A DNA stretch of 48,315 bases from Nitrospina sp. (GTDB lineage Bacteria; Nitrospinota; Nitrospinia; Nitrospinales; VA-1). Both the position numbers and the translations under genes were made by a program. The DNA lies in assembly GCA_018697205.1 (NCBI GenBank), contig JABHTG010000060.1:1-48315 (forward strand). Direction: 5' to 3'. Below the pieces are notes generated by a model. It searched no databases. It worked only from the letters and a program-made list of their open reading frames with translations, and was not told the DNA's origin. Below, in pieces: positions 35,752-44,308 of this stretch (positions are counted from its first letter, which is position 1; the number at the start of each line of letters is the position of its first letter).

Positions 35752-38447
35752 TGTATTCCTGACTTCATTAAAGTTTTATAAAGTTTATTGACATCGAAAT
35801 CAGTTGGTTTAACGGTTATTCCATTCAAGGTTAATTTGTTCTTATGTTGAACCAAAGCATTTAGAGTTAATTTTTTGAAAAGCATATTTTCTGCATTCAA
35901 AGTTGCTGAGGGATAAACAGGTTTTTTTGTATATGCCATTAATCCTGCTAATTTTGTTTCCATAATTATTGAATCTTGAACTGTCACGTGTGAGCCATCT
36001 TTGCTAACTATACCAACACCTGCTTTTGTAATAGATAATTTCGAGCTGGTTAAAGAACTTTCCTCACCTACAGATATTGCTTTATCAGCAATATTAAAAA
36101 ACTTAGTTCCTGTGATGGAAACTTGTGCCCCACTCAAATCTATACCGTCTCCTCCTCCAGCATGGCCAAGGTTTTCAAAAACTCCTCCTGTAACAGTACC
36201 ATTTGAAAAGTCTGCATCCAATCCATCAGAAATAGAGTTTTTGATATTAACCTCTATTAAATCAAAATTTGATCTAACTATATTTAGGGTATCTTCAGAA
36301 CGATTCTCCGAGAAGGTAACATTCTTTAGATAAACATCTGACTCATAAAAGGTAACTCCCGCTGTGACTATCCAGTTATCCTTTTTAATACCATTAGTAT
36401 TTTTAATGTGAGCATGAGACCAATAGGAGGGACTCTTAGATTTCATGACAACGATACCTTGCCAAAAATTGCCCTCAAGGGAGTCATTTTTTCCTTGAAG
36501 AACTACAGGCCTACCTTTTTTTCCTTTTATAGTTACAGGGCCTCGAGCAAGCAATCCTGAATTAGATTTAAAGGATAATGTTGTTCCTTGGGTCAATATT
36601 AGCTCGAAATTCTCTGGGACCACCAACCATGAGTTAACTTCCCAATGGCCTGGTGTAACGTGCAATATTTTTCTTTTTCTGTCTATATTTAAAAAGGGGT
36701 GTTGAGATAAAGTTTTTCTTATAGTTGGCTGGGGAACAATTTGATTATTTATTTTTGAAAAATAAGGAACTGACTTGATAGTTTGGGACGTGCTCTCTCC
36801 CTTAATATTAACTTTAATAATAAAAGAAGCACCTTCCAAAGTATTATTACTTTGTAAATGAATTTTTTTTATAGTTGGCTGACCACCTTTTTCAGAGGGA
36901 GCTAATTTAAAAGGAAATACAAGACTTTCCTCAAATTCTGTATTTTTATTGGGGGAATCAGTTAATTGAATATCAGAAACGATAACTTCATAAGGTAATG
37001 GGTTCTGGAGCTCGAGATAATAGTCTGCTTCATTTTTAACATGATAGATCTGTAGAATTTTGGGATATAATAGTTTTTTTGATTTAAAATTTTTAATTTT
37101 TATTTCTGCCCATTGAATAAGCAGACTTAAATCGATTCCTTCCAACCAAAAATATTCTTTATGTAGAGCCTTAATATTTTTTTTGGCCATCTTTTCTACC
37201 CAATTAGCGGTAGTTCCATTCTTGGCTTCTTGAATAAGTCTCCCTAGGGTTTTAATGTAAATACTTCTTATAGAATCGTCTAAAATTTTGATGACTATAG
37301 GCTCGGAAGTTGGGTCATGGGCAGGCTTTTGGTTGTACGCAATACCAGCATCAAAGCCTATCGGTTCAAGATAACCCGTGATTGAGTTGTAGTAAAAGCG
37401 TAAGTTGTGCCACCTAAGCCCATGCCAGGCGCCCCAAAAATCTGCAGTAGCAATAAAACGGCCCATCAAAATTGGGTCAAATACTTGAGAGGATTTTAAA
37501 GTTCCATCAACAAAGGCTCTTAGCAATTTTGTCGCACTCTCAAGCTCGTGGGTAAGCTTTTTGGAACGTTTAATACGGTTAAGACGAAATGGTTCTATTG
37601 AGGCATTTTTATAGTTATCATAAACACCGTCAAATCCTCGCTTTTTAAAAACTTTTGATTCAGCTAACCAAACCATTGATTCGTCGAATTTAATAATCAC
37701 ACCTTCTCTTCTCTCTTGTGACTCTAATAATTCTTTTGAAAAATGTTCTTCTAAGGCCATGATCCCCATGTTTTTACCATTAACTGTAAGGTCCACAAAT
37801 GAATGTCTTGGGGCCAAAATATTTTCTCTTTTTAGAGCTTCAAAAAACAAAGCATCTCCGTCATAAATACGCGCTTGGGGATTTTGCAAGGAAAACCGAC
37901 GCATTCCTAAAAGATGGTCGTCACCTTTCACGTGAACTCTAAAAGACATTTTATTGTCATTCGAATCACGCGCCCAATCTCCCTTGAGGCGTAATTTAAC
38001 TTTTACAAAACGACCTTCATGTGTAATTTTTGCAGGGACATAATCATCATCACTTGTGATTAGAACACCTTTATGTAAACTTTCTTTACGTTTTTCTTGA
38101 AGTTTTCTAAAGTTTTTAAATTTTATATCTAAATAAATCTCCGGTAGGTCCGACCCTCTAATATAGGAATTTATCAATCTATATGGTCCTAAAGTGATAG
38201 ATTTAAAAATTTTTTCCACTGCGTTCTCAGCCGATAATTTAATGAAAATTTGAGGATTTTTATTGATCATAAAAATCGCAAGAAAAAAACAAAAAAAGAT
38301 AGAAGCTAATGCAGTGAAGACTAATTGTTTAGGGCTAGTTGTCAAAGGTGATAATTGATGTTCCTGAATAGGTGGACTATTTTTTCGAAACTTTGAAAAA
38401 ATATTTATCCAAGATTTATTTTCCTGTTTTCGACCTTCAATAATCAT
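35748..38447 (-). CDS. CotH-kinase-like protein with C-terminal beta-helix domain
   Basis: 899 residues. One N-terminal membrane helix (about 48-65, LVFTALASIFFCFFLAIFMI) anchors it with the rest outside. A CotH-like region (about 130-430) has VKLRLKGDWARD, RRFSLQNPQARIYDGD, GIMALEEHFSKELLE, GVIIKFDES, WHNLRFYYN and EPIGFDAGIAYN. From about 600 to 890 the sequence is short beta repeats (TSSKLSITKAGVGIVSKDGSHVTVQDS) of a right-handed parallel beta-helix. CotH proteins are atypical kinases phosphorylating spore or surface proteins. The gene is tightly linked to DUF4956 (five bases) and VTC (four-base overlap). Confidence 0.84.
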   Translation of the reverse strand: MIIEGRKQENKSWINIFSKFRKNSPPIQEHQLSPLTTSPKQLVFTALASIFFCFFLAIFMINKNPQIFIKLSAENAVEKIFKSITLGPYRLINSYIRGSDLPEIYLDIKFKNFRKLQEKRKESLHKGVLITSDDDYVPAKITHEGRFVKVKLRLKGDWARDSNDNKMSFRVHVKGDDHLLGMRRFSLQNPQARIYDGDALFFEALKRENILAPRHSFVDLTVNGKNMGIMALEEHFSKELLESQERREGVIIKFDESMVWLAESKVFKKRGFDGVYDNYKNASIEPFRLNRIKRSKKLTHELESATKLLRAFVDGTLKSSQVFDPILMGRFIATADFWGAWHGLRWHNLRFYYNSITGYLEPIGFDAGIAYNQKPAHDPTSEPIVIKILDDSIRSIYIKTLGRLIQEAKNGTTANWVEKMAKKNIKALHKEYFWLEGIDLSLLIQWAEIKIKNFKSKKLLYPKILQIYHVKNEADYYLELQNPLPYEVIVSDIQLTDSPNKNTEFEESLVFPFKLAPSEKGGQPTIKKIHLQSNNTLEGASFIIKVNIKGESTSQTIKSVPYFSKINNQIVPQPTIRKTLSQHPFLNIDRKRKILHVTPGHWEVNSWLVVPENFELILTQGTTLSFKSNSGLLARGPVTIKGKKGRPVVLQGKNDSLEGNFWQGIVVMKSKSPSYWSHAHIKNTNGIKKDNWIVTAGVTFYESDVYLKNVTFSENRSEDTLNIVRSNFDLIEVNIKNSISDGLDADFSNGTVTGGVFENLGHAGGGDGIDLSGAQVSITGTKFFNIADKAISVGEESSLTSSKLSITKAGVGIVSKDGSHVTVQDSIIMETKLAGLMAYTKKPVYPSATLNAENMLFKKLTLNALVQHKNKLTLNGITVKPTDFDVNKLYKTLMKSGIQ

Positions 38448-38452
38448 GTTGA

Positions 38453-39139
38453 TTAATCGACAGGAATGCGACTTTGATCAAGGAAGGTGACACCGATACC
38501 AGAAAATGTAGCGTGTAACTCATCAACCAAGTTAGATAATTTATCAGGGTTTTTGATATCAATAAAATAGGTGGCCTCTAGGCTGCTATCTCTGGAATCA
38601 ATTCGTCGCAAATCAGAGACTGTCACATGCTTAGAGATAAGTTCATTAAGCCTACCTAAAAAAAGTTCAGGTAAAACTTCTTTATTTTTGATATCTATAG
38701 AAAGGTATAGGTTCTTACTTTGAGAGTCATCTCGCCGAGTCCATTTAAATAAAGCCATTGTCACAAGAATTACTAAACTTGCAAAAACCGTAGGCAATGT
38801 TTGGTCAGCTCCAAGACCAAGCCCCATAGCAATCGCAATAAATAAATAGGCAAGTTCTTCTGGTTCTTTAATAGGGGTCCGAAACCGAACAATTGATAGT
38901 GCACCTACTAGACCTAAGGATAGTGCCAGAGATGATTTAACTATTGTAATAATTAAAATAGTTGTTAACAAAACAAATGGGCAGACATGCTGAAAATCTC
39001 TTCTATTGGTCAAGGCCGAACTAAAATACTTAAAATGTAGCCTAAGGAGAATAGACAAGAGAATGCCCACTCCTAAATTAATAAATAAAGCGGTAAGAGA
39101 CAAAGGTGCGGTAGCGGTCAAACCTAAAGCTTGTTGCAT
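38453..39139 (-). CDS. DUF4956 family membrane protein
   Basis: 228 residues. Four hydrophobic helices in the first 135 residues include the family core KSSLALSLGLVGALSIVRFRTPIKEPEELAYLFIAIAMGLGLGA. A cytoplasmic domain of about 90 residues (LYLSIDIKNKE ... SDLRRIDSRDSSLEATYFIDIKNPD) follows. The function is unknown. Relatives occur beside VTC and CotH genes in other bacteria as far as I recall. AAGGAGGG lies about six bases before the ATG at 39139, a very strong ribosome site, so it heads the operon. Confidence 0.86.
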   Translation of the reverse strand: MQQALGLTATAPLSLTALFINLGVGILLSILLRLHFKYFSSALTNRRDFQHVCPFVLLTTILIITIVKSSLALSLGLVGALSIVRFRTPIKEPEELAYLFIAIAMGLGLGADQTLPTVFASLVILVTMALFKWTRRDDSQSKNLYLSIDIKNKEVLPELFLGRLNELISKHVTVSDLRRIDSRDSSLEATYFIDIKNPDKLSNLVDELHATFSGIGVTFLDQSRIPVD

Positions 39140-39447
39140 TTAACCCTCCTTCAAAATTCTATTTCTCGAAAACAAGTGATGTGAATTTAAAAAATAGTAA
39201 AATGTTGGTGCCTCAAAAAATTAAGCGGATGATAAGTGGCGCGGTTCTATCTATTTTGATATAAAACCAAAAAAATTCAAAAAAACTTCTTGTTTATAAA
39301 GTTCTAAAAATACGCAAACTGTCAAATTATACAAATAAGGTTACTATCGGTTTATAGACCTTCTATATTTTTTTTTCAAGATAAAGTTAGATTTTTTTTT
39401 ACAAAATTTTAATGTAATTAATCCACGCTTAACGGGGAGTAGTTTTT
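39140..39447. other. Intergenic region upstream of the DUF4956-CotH-VTC operon
   Basis: 308 bases, very AT-rich, between the MBL-hydrolase stop and the DUF4956 start (both minus strand). It should hold the operon promoter. On the minus strand TTGACA occurs at 39325-39320, but no -10 at a normal distance is convincing. I see no gene, repeat or known riboswitch. Confidence 0.5.
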
Positions 39448-40509
39448 TTAGGCTAGTTTTTCTTGATTGATAAAATTATTTGTTTTATTTGTCTCTTTTG
39501 TTATTGGGATTTTTTTCCCTCTGAATGCATCTTCTGCTTCTTGAATTATTTGCCCTGTACGGAAGGTGTGCTTGCCTGAAAAATGAAATACATTAAGTTT
39601 TTTGACTTCTGCATCACGGGCTATTGTACCAGCTTGATAGGCCGTCAGATGAAACCGTTCCTGTCCACGAGCTTCTTCTTCAGATAGAAAGGGTGATTCA
39701 CAAAAAAGAATATCTGAACCTTGCACTAAGTCAATAATGCGTTTCTTGTTTGCCTCATTATATACTGTATCCACAATATAGGATATTTTTTGGCCAGGAG
39801 ATATTAGGATGACTTCTTCTTTCAGTTGGCCCAAAGTTTTTTTCTGGTTTCCTTTTAATACCGATGGAACATCTAAAACGTATTCGTCGGATTTTCCTTC
39901 GTAAACGCATTTCTTAAGTTCGTTGAGCCATGGTCCTGTTCTGTAATCCATTTTTTCAAGGCGATCTTTACAAATATTAACATGCTTTTTCTCCTCTAAT
40001 GCAAACCCAAGGCAGGGGATACGATGCTCTAGAATTGCTGTGCGGACAGTAAATCTATCTTCATCTATCAAAATACCGTTATTGAAAGGAATCTCTTTTT
40101 CTGCGCTTTTTTTAAAGCGGTCAATAGCTTTAAGTGTTGCCTTGACCATGTGACTTTCATGAACCTCTATAACCTCAAAAGTCACCGCTTCACTGTATCG
40201 GTCAACTAAATTCCATGTAAATCCAGCAAGTTTTCCTGCAACATTATCAATAAAGTTTTCTGGACCGTACAAATAAATTGTTTTACTTCGTCCAAAAACA
40301 ACTCTTAGCAAATGATCAAATCCAATAAAGTGGTCTATATGAGTATGACTAATGAAGACATGAGATATCTTAAGTAATTCACCATTTTTAATTAAAGAGA
40401 GGTCACCCAAGTCAAACTGTAAAGCCCTTTGTTCGCAAAGAAACTCTACCATCATCCCAGGGTCACCAAGCGGATCATTGATTAGCTTTGACAAAAAATT
40501 TGACGGCAT
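39448..40509 (-). CDS. MBL-fold metallo-hydrolase (ribonuclease Z-like)
   Basis: 353 residues. The metal-binding motif is HTHIDH in VFISHTHIDHFIGFDHLLRVVFGR, with further ligands plausible in ILEHRIPCLGF, YIVDTVYNEANKKRI (Asp) and HFSGKH. The order resembles RNase Z, but the usual N-terminal 'LGTG...P' motif is replaced by LGDPGMMVEF, so the substrate could be different. It starts two bases after the prfB stop, so the two genes are surely co-transcribed and perhaps co-translated. Confidence 0.82.
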   Translation of the reverse strand: MPSNFLSKLINDPLGDPGMMVEFLCEQRALQFDLGDLSLIKNGELLKISHVFISHTHIDHFIGFDHLLRVVFGRSKTIYLYGPENFIDNVAGKLAGFTWNLVDRYSEAVTFEVIEVHESHMVKATLKAIDRFKKSAEKEIPFNNGILIDEDRFTVRTAILEHRIPCLGFALEEKKHVNICKDRLEKMDYRTGPWLNELKKCVYEGKSDEYVLDVPSVLKGNQKKTLGQLKEEVILISPGQKISYIVDTVYNEANKKRIIDLVQGSDILFCESPFLSEEEARGQERFHLTAYQAGTIARDAEVKKLNVFHFSGKHTFRTGQIIQEAEDAFRGKKIPITKETNKTNNFINQEKLA

Positions 40510-40511
40510 TT

Positions 40512-41613
40512 TTAATTTTTAGTGCTGAGTAAATAGGCTTCTATAAAGGAATCAATATCTCCATCCAGAACCGCATCGACGTTTCCCATTTCATGGTTAG
40601 TGCGCAGATCTTTAACTAAACGATAGGGTTGAAGAACATAAGAGCGAATTTGGCTTCCCCATTCAATTTTCTTTTTTGACAGTTCCTGTTCTTTTTTTTC
40701 TGCGTTCAGCTTTTCTTGCTCAACTTCGAAAATGCGGGCTTTAAGAACTCTCATCGCAGATGACTTATTCTTATGTTGAGATCTTTCATTCTGACACTGG
40801 ACTACAATACCAGTAGGTATATGGGTGATTCTTACCGCTGAGTCAGTTGTATTTACACCCTGACCTCCAGGGCCTGAGGCACGATATACATCAACCTTCA
40901 AATCGTCATCTTTGACATCAACCTCAACGCTTTCATCCACCTCAGAAAAAACGAATATTGAAGCAAAAGATGTATGCCGCCTTTTGTTAGCATCATATGG
41001 AGAAATACGTACTAATCTATGCACTCCAATTTCTGCCTTCAAATAACCGTAAGCATAATCTCCCGAAAATATTACCGTAGCACTTTTGATTCCCGCTTCA
41101 TCTCCATACTGGATATCTAAGATTTCCGCCTTGTATCCATTACGCTCACCCCAGCGTGTATACTGCCTTAAAAGCATTTGTGCCCAGTCTTGGGACTCTG
41201 TTCCCCCAGCACCTGAATTAATTGACATAATAGCATTATTAAAGTCGCTCTCTCCAGAGAGAATAGCTTTCACCTCCGCGCTGGCCAACTTGGTTTCCAA
41301 CTCGTTAACCGATATTTCCATTTCACTTAGCAGCGATTCGTCTTGTTCCTCTTCAGCCAGTTCTAAAAGAGCATTGTTGTTTTGATCATCTAAATGAAGA
41401 TTCTCCCAGGAGTCAACAATTCGTTGACAAATAGAGCGTTTTTGGAGAACTTTTTGAGCAGATTCGTTATCTTCCCAAAATTCTTTCTGTGTAGTTTCTT
41501 TATCTAATTTTTTAATTTCTTGTAATTTATTATCAATGTCAAAGATACCCCCTGAGTCGATCTATTCGCCTATTTTGATCTTGAGATTTTTTTCTTAAAT
41601 CATCTAGAATCAT
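40512..41613 (-). CDS. prfB: Peptide chain release factor 2, with programmed +1 frameshift
   Basis: RF2 ends translation at UGA and UAA. Reading starts at the ATG at 41613 (ribosome site TAAGGAG seven bases upstream) and gives 24 codons ending ...RLRGYL before an in-frame TGA (41541-41539). After a +1 shift it continues DIDNKLQEIKKLD... through the GGQ motif (ASGPGGQGVNTTDSAVRI) to the stop at 40512, about 366 residues. The frameshift autoregulates RF2: low RF2 lets ribosomes shift at CUU UGA. The downstream MBL gene is coupled. Confidence 0.97.
41538..41556 (-). promoter_or_regulatory. RF2 programmed frameshift element
   Basis: On the minus strand the sequence AGGGGGTATCTTTGAC contains the internal Shine-Dalgarno-like AGGGGG, a three-base spacer, CTT and the in-frame TGA followed by C. 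This is the canonical RF2 autoregulatory arrangement. Confidence 0.97.
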
Positions 41614-41991
41614 TTAAATCTCCTTATATTATTATTAATTGAAACTTACTTGCTTTAAAAAAATATACTCAGAAAAAATAGCGTATGACTGGACTTGAAA
41701 GGAAATAGAAGTAACTCACAAAGATACCTGGTTATCTGAAGTGGAGAACATATTGTCCCATCGATCAACCTACATCACGCGATTATTTAATTTTCTGAAA
41801 AATGCAATCGAAATTCATATTAGAACAGAATTAGTTTGACACTAGCTACGCATATTAACTCATTATAACCCAACCAATCAATTTTTCGCCTAGAACAATT
41901 TTGTTTCAAATGATATAAACTAAATAGCAAGAATGGATTAAATTTAAACACATTATTCAGCCCGCCAATCAGCCGGTTATAAGCTTACCTG
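41614..41991. other. Intergenic region between prfB and the first TMTC-like gene
   Basis: 378 bases separating divergent genes, so it should contain both promoters. TTGACA at 41836-41841 (plus strand) has no -10 at normal spacing. A 32-codon GTG frame (41741-41839) lacks support. No RNA gene or repeat is recognised. Confidence 0.5.
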
Positions 41992-44304
41992 ATGAACTTT
42001 TTTGCTGAACGCAATTCTTTGTATTCTAAAATAGCCTGCTTATTCATTCTGATTTTTTTGTCATCAATCGTCTACTTTAATTCTTTACAAGGGGCATTTC
42101 AATTTGATGACCGTAACCTACTAAACAGAGAGTGGATTACAAATCTAAATAGTTTTAATAAAAATGTTGATTTAAAATCATATCAAAATAGGCCAATTTT
42201 ACTATGGACCTTTGCAGTTAACAATCACCTTAATAACCAACATACTTTTGGTTTTCACCTTGCAAATTTAACTCTCCATACATTAGTAGCAGTTTTAATA
42301 TTTGTACTTGTGATCCGTGCCAAATATCTAATACCCAAAGAATATAACTCTAAGGAAGAAGAAAATCTAAAATCAGTCAACCATCTACGAACTAGTGTTT
42401 TATTTTTTCCACTCGCCACTTCTTTAATTTTTATATTACACCCAATTAATACAGATTCGGTTACATACATCTCGTCTCGCTCAAGTCTATTAGCTACATT
42501 TTTTTATCTTCTAACCATTTATTTTTTTACTGAAACTTTACTTAACTTTAAAACTATTAAATATCGAATTATTTTAGGTTTGTTGACCATTTTGGGAATA
42601 TATTTGGCTGTAGCTTCTAAATTGATAGCAGTAACGTTGCCTGTGGTCCTTATATTTTTATTTTTCGTAATTTATATTCCAAAATATTTCCCGAACTATG
42701 CAAAATATTTTACTATTTCAAAAATAATTTTATTTTTTGGATGTGGCGGGTTTGTGTTAATATATTTAGCTTATTTATTAGATATATTGTATTTACCAAA
42801 GGATCAAGGCGTAGAACTTTATGGAAGAATCCCTTATTTATTAGTTCAATCTAAAGTGGTTATTTTTTATTATCTTACTAAGTTTATTTTTCCTTTTAAC
42901 CTCAATGTCGATAGCGGATTTCCATTTACAGAATATACAACAGATTGGAAAATATTTTTTTCAATTTTCTTAATTACTAGCATTGCGTGGCTAGTTTTAA
43001 AATGGGGGAATATATGGGTTAAACTTGGGTCTGCGTGGTTTTTTCTATCGATTGCGCCTACAAGCAGTATTATTCCTTTAAACGATCTTGCCGTCGAACA
43101 TAGAATGTATTTGCCTATGTCACTTGGCCTATGCCTTATTACTGGGTGGATGATAAGTCGGTCAAAAAAAGTTATTCAAATATACGCTCTAATTCTCATA
43201 GTATTAGTTTTTGGAATATTAGTAGCGGATAGAAATCTAGCATGGGTAAGTGAGGTTGCATTATGGTCTGATTCGGTAATAAAAAATCCTAATTCACCAA
43301 GAGTTCACAATAACTTGGGTAAAGCCTATTATGAAGAAGGAAAACTTCACATGGCACGATTTCATCTTGAAAAAAGTGTATCAAGTATTCCAGAGTTTGC
43401 TAAAGCGCAGTTTAATATAGAGAATCCAAAAAATTATTATGAGCGAAAAAAATTAGCAAATAAGACTCCTAAGGGGTCTCATATCTTAAACAAGAAAAAT
43501 ATTTCAATTAGGGCAGATTTTGCTGAACCACACTTTAATTTAGCTAGTGTTTATTTAGACCTTGGACAACTAGACGACGCAGAAGCGCAATATCGGATTA
43601 CTTTAAAATTAGAACCTAATTATTACTCCGCAGAACTAGGTATAGGATCAGTAAAAAATATGAAAAGGGAGTATGACCTTGCCATTGCTCATTTTCGACA
43701 TTCAATAACGTTGATGAAAAAGGCAACAGGTCAATCAGATTATGACCTTGCTCGACTTAACCTTGGAGAAATTTATGGTAAGACCCATCGCTATAAAAAA
43801 TCGATTGTTGAACTAAATCTTGCAATAAAGTCTAACCCATCCATGTTTTTGGCACATTATAATCTTGGTACAGCTTATATGCTTACAGGCTCTTATAATG
43901 AGGCTGAACGTTCTTTAAAAACTTGTTTAAAAATAAAACCAAATCATGAACCAGCCTTGTTTAATCTGGCCCGAGTTTATCAAAAGAAGAAGGAATGGAT
44001 AAACTCCAACAATATGTTTAAAGAATTTATTAAAGTAAAGGGAGCAGGTCTTTCTGCATATTCAGAAATGGCATGGAATAATTTAATGTCTGGAAACATG
44101 GAACAGGCGGTAACTTTGTATGAAAAAGTTTTGAGCTTTAAACCTACTAATAGAATAGCTTTAATTAATTTAGCAAAAATTTATTATCGTCTTGGAAAAT
44201 ATAAAATATCAAGATCTTATATAGACCGAGCTGTAAAACAGAGCTTATCTCAAGCGCAGTCATCTGATTTGAAGAACTTAATAAAAAAATTATCCTCTCA
44301 TTAA
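41992..44304 (+). CDS. TMTC-like membrane TPR protein 1 (putative O-mannosyltransferase family)
   Basis: 770 residues: about ten membrane helices (1-415), then about nine TPRs (430-760). The first loop has FQFDD (D39, D40), followed by RPILLWTFAVNNHLNNQHTFGFHLANLTLHTLVA and HPINTDSVTYISSRSSLLATFFYL. The helix-seven region APTSSIIPLNDLAVEHRMYLP is also conserved. This is the layout of eukaryotic TMTC1-4 (DUF1736 plus TPR), reported O-mannosyltransferases, and of many uncharacterised bacterial proteins. It is the first of three tandem paralogues, four bases from the next. About 50 unusual residues (about 478-505) interrupt the TPR array. Confidence 0.82.
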   Translation: MNFFAERNSLYSKIACLFILIFLSSIVYFNSLQGAFQFDDRNLLNREWITNLNSFNKNVDLKSYQNRPILLWTFAVNNHLNNQHTFGFHLANLTLHTLVAVLIFVLVIRAKYLIPKEYNSKEEENLKSVNHLRTSVLFFPLATSLIFILHPINTDSVTYISSRSSLLATFFYLLTIYFFTETLLNFKTIKYRIILGLLTILGIYLAVASKLIAVTLPVVLIFLFFVIYIPKYFPNYAKYFTISKIILFFGCGGFVLIYLAYLLDILYLPKDQGVELYGRIPYLLVQSKVVIFYYLTKFIFPFNLNVDSGFPFTEYTTDWKIFFSIFLITSIAWLVLKWGNIWVKLGSAWFFLSIAPTSSIIPLNDLAVEHRMYLPMSLGLCLITGWMISRSKKVIQIYALILIVLVFGILVADRNLAWVSEVALWSDSVIKNPNSPRVHNNLGKAYYEEGKLHMARFHLEKSVSSIPEFAKAQFNIENPKNYYERKKLANKTPKGSHILNKKNISIRADFAEPHFNLASVYLDLGQLDDAEAQYRITLKLEPNYYSAELGIGSVKNMKREYDLAIAHFRHSITLMKKATGQSDYDLARLNLGEIYGKTHRYKKSIVELNLAIKSNPSMFLAHYNLGTAYMLTGSYNEAERSLKTCLKIKPNHEPALFNLARVYQKKKEWINSNNMFKEFIKVKGAGLSAYSEMAWNNLMSGNMEQAVTLYEKVLSFKPTNRIALINLAKIYYRLGKYKISRSYIDRAVKQSLSQAQSSDLKNLIKKLSSH

Positions 44305-44308
44305 ATTT

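Noticed and set aside
36001-36333. 110-codon plus-strand frame inside the CotH gene
   Set aside because: Antisense shadow of the beta-helix repeats; no independent support.
39320-39325. TTGACA on the minus strand upstream of DUF4956
   Set aside because: No TATAAT-like hexamer at 16-18 bases; the nearest candidates are at 19-21 bases.
41741-41839. 32-codon GTG frame between prfB and the first TMTC-like gene
   Set aside because: No ribosome site or recognisable sequence; expected by chance in AT-rich DNA.
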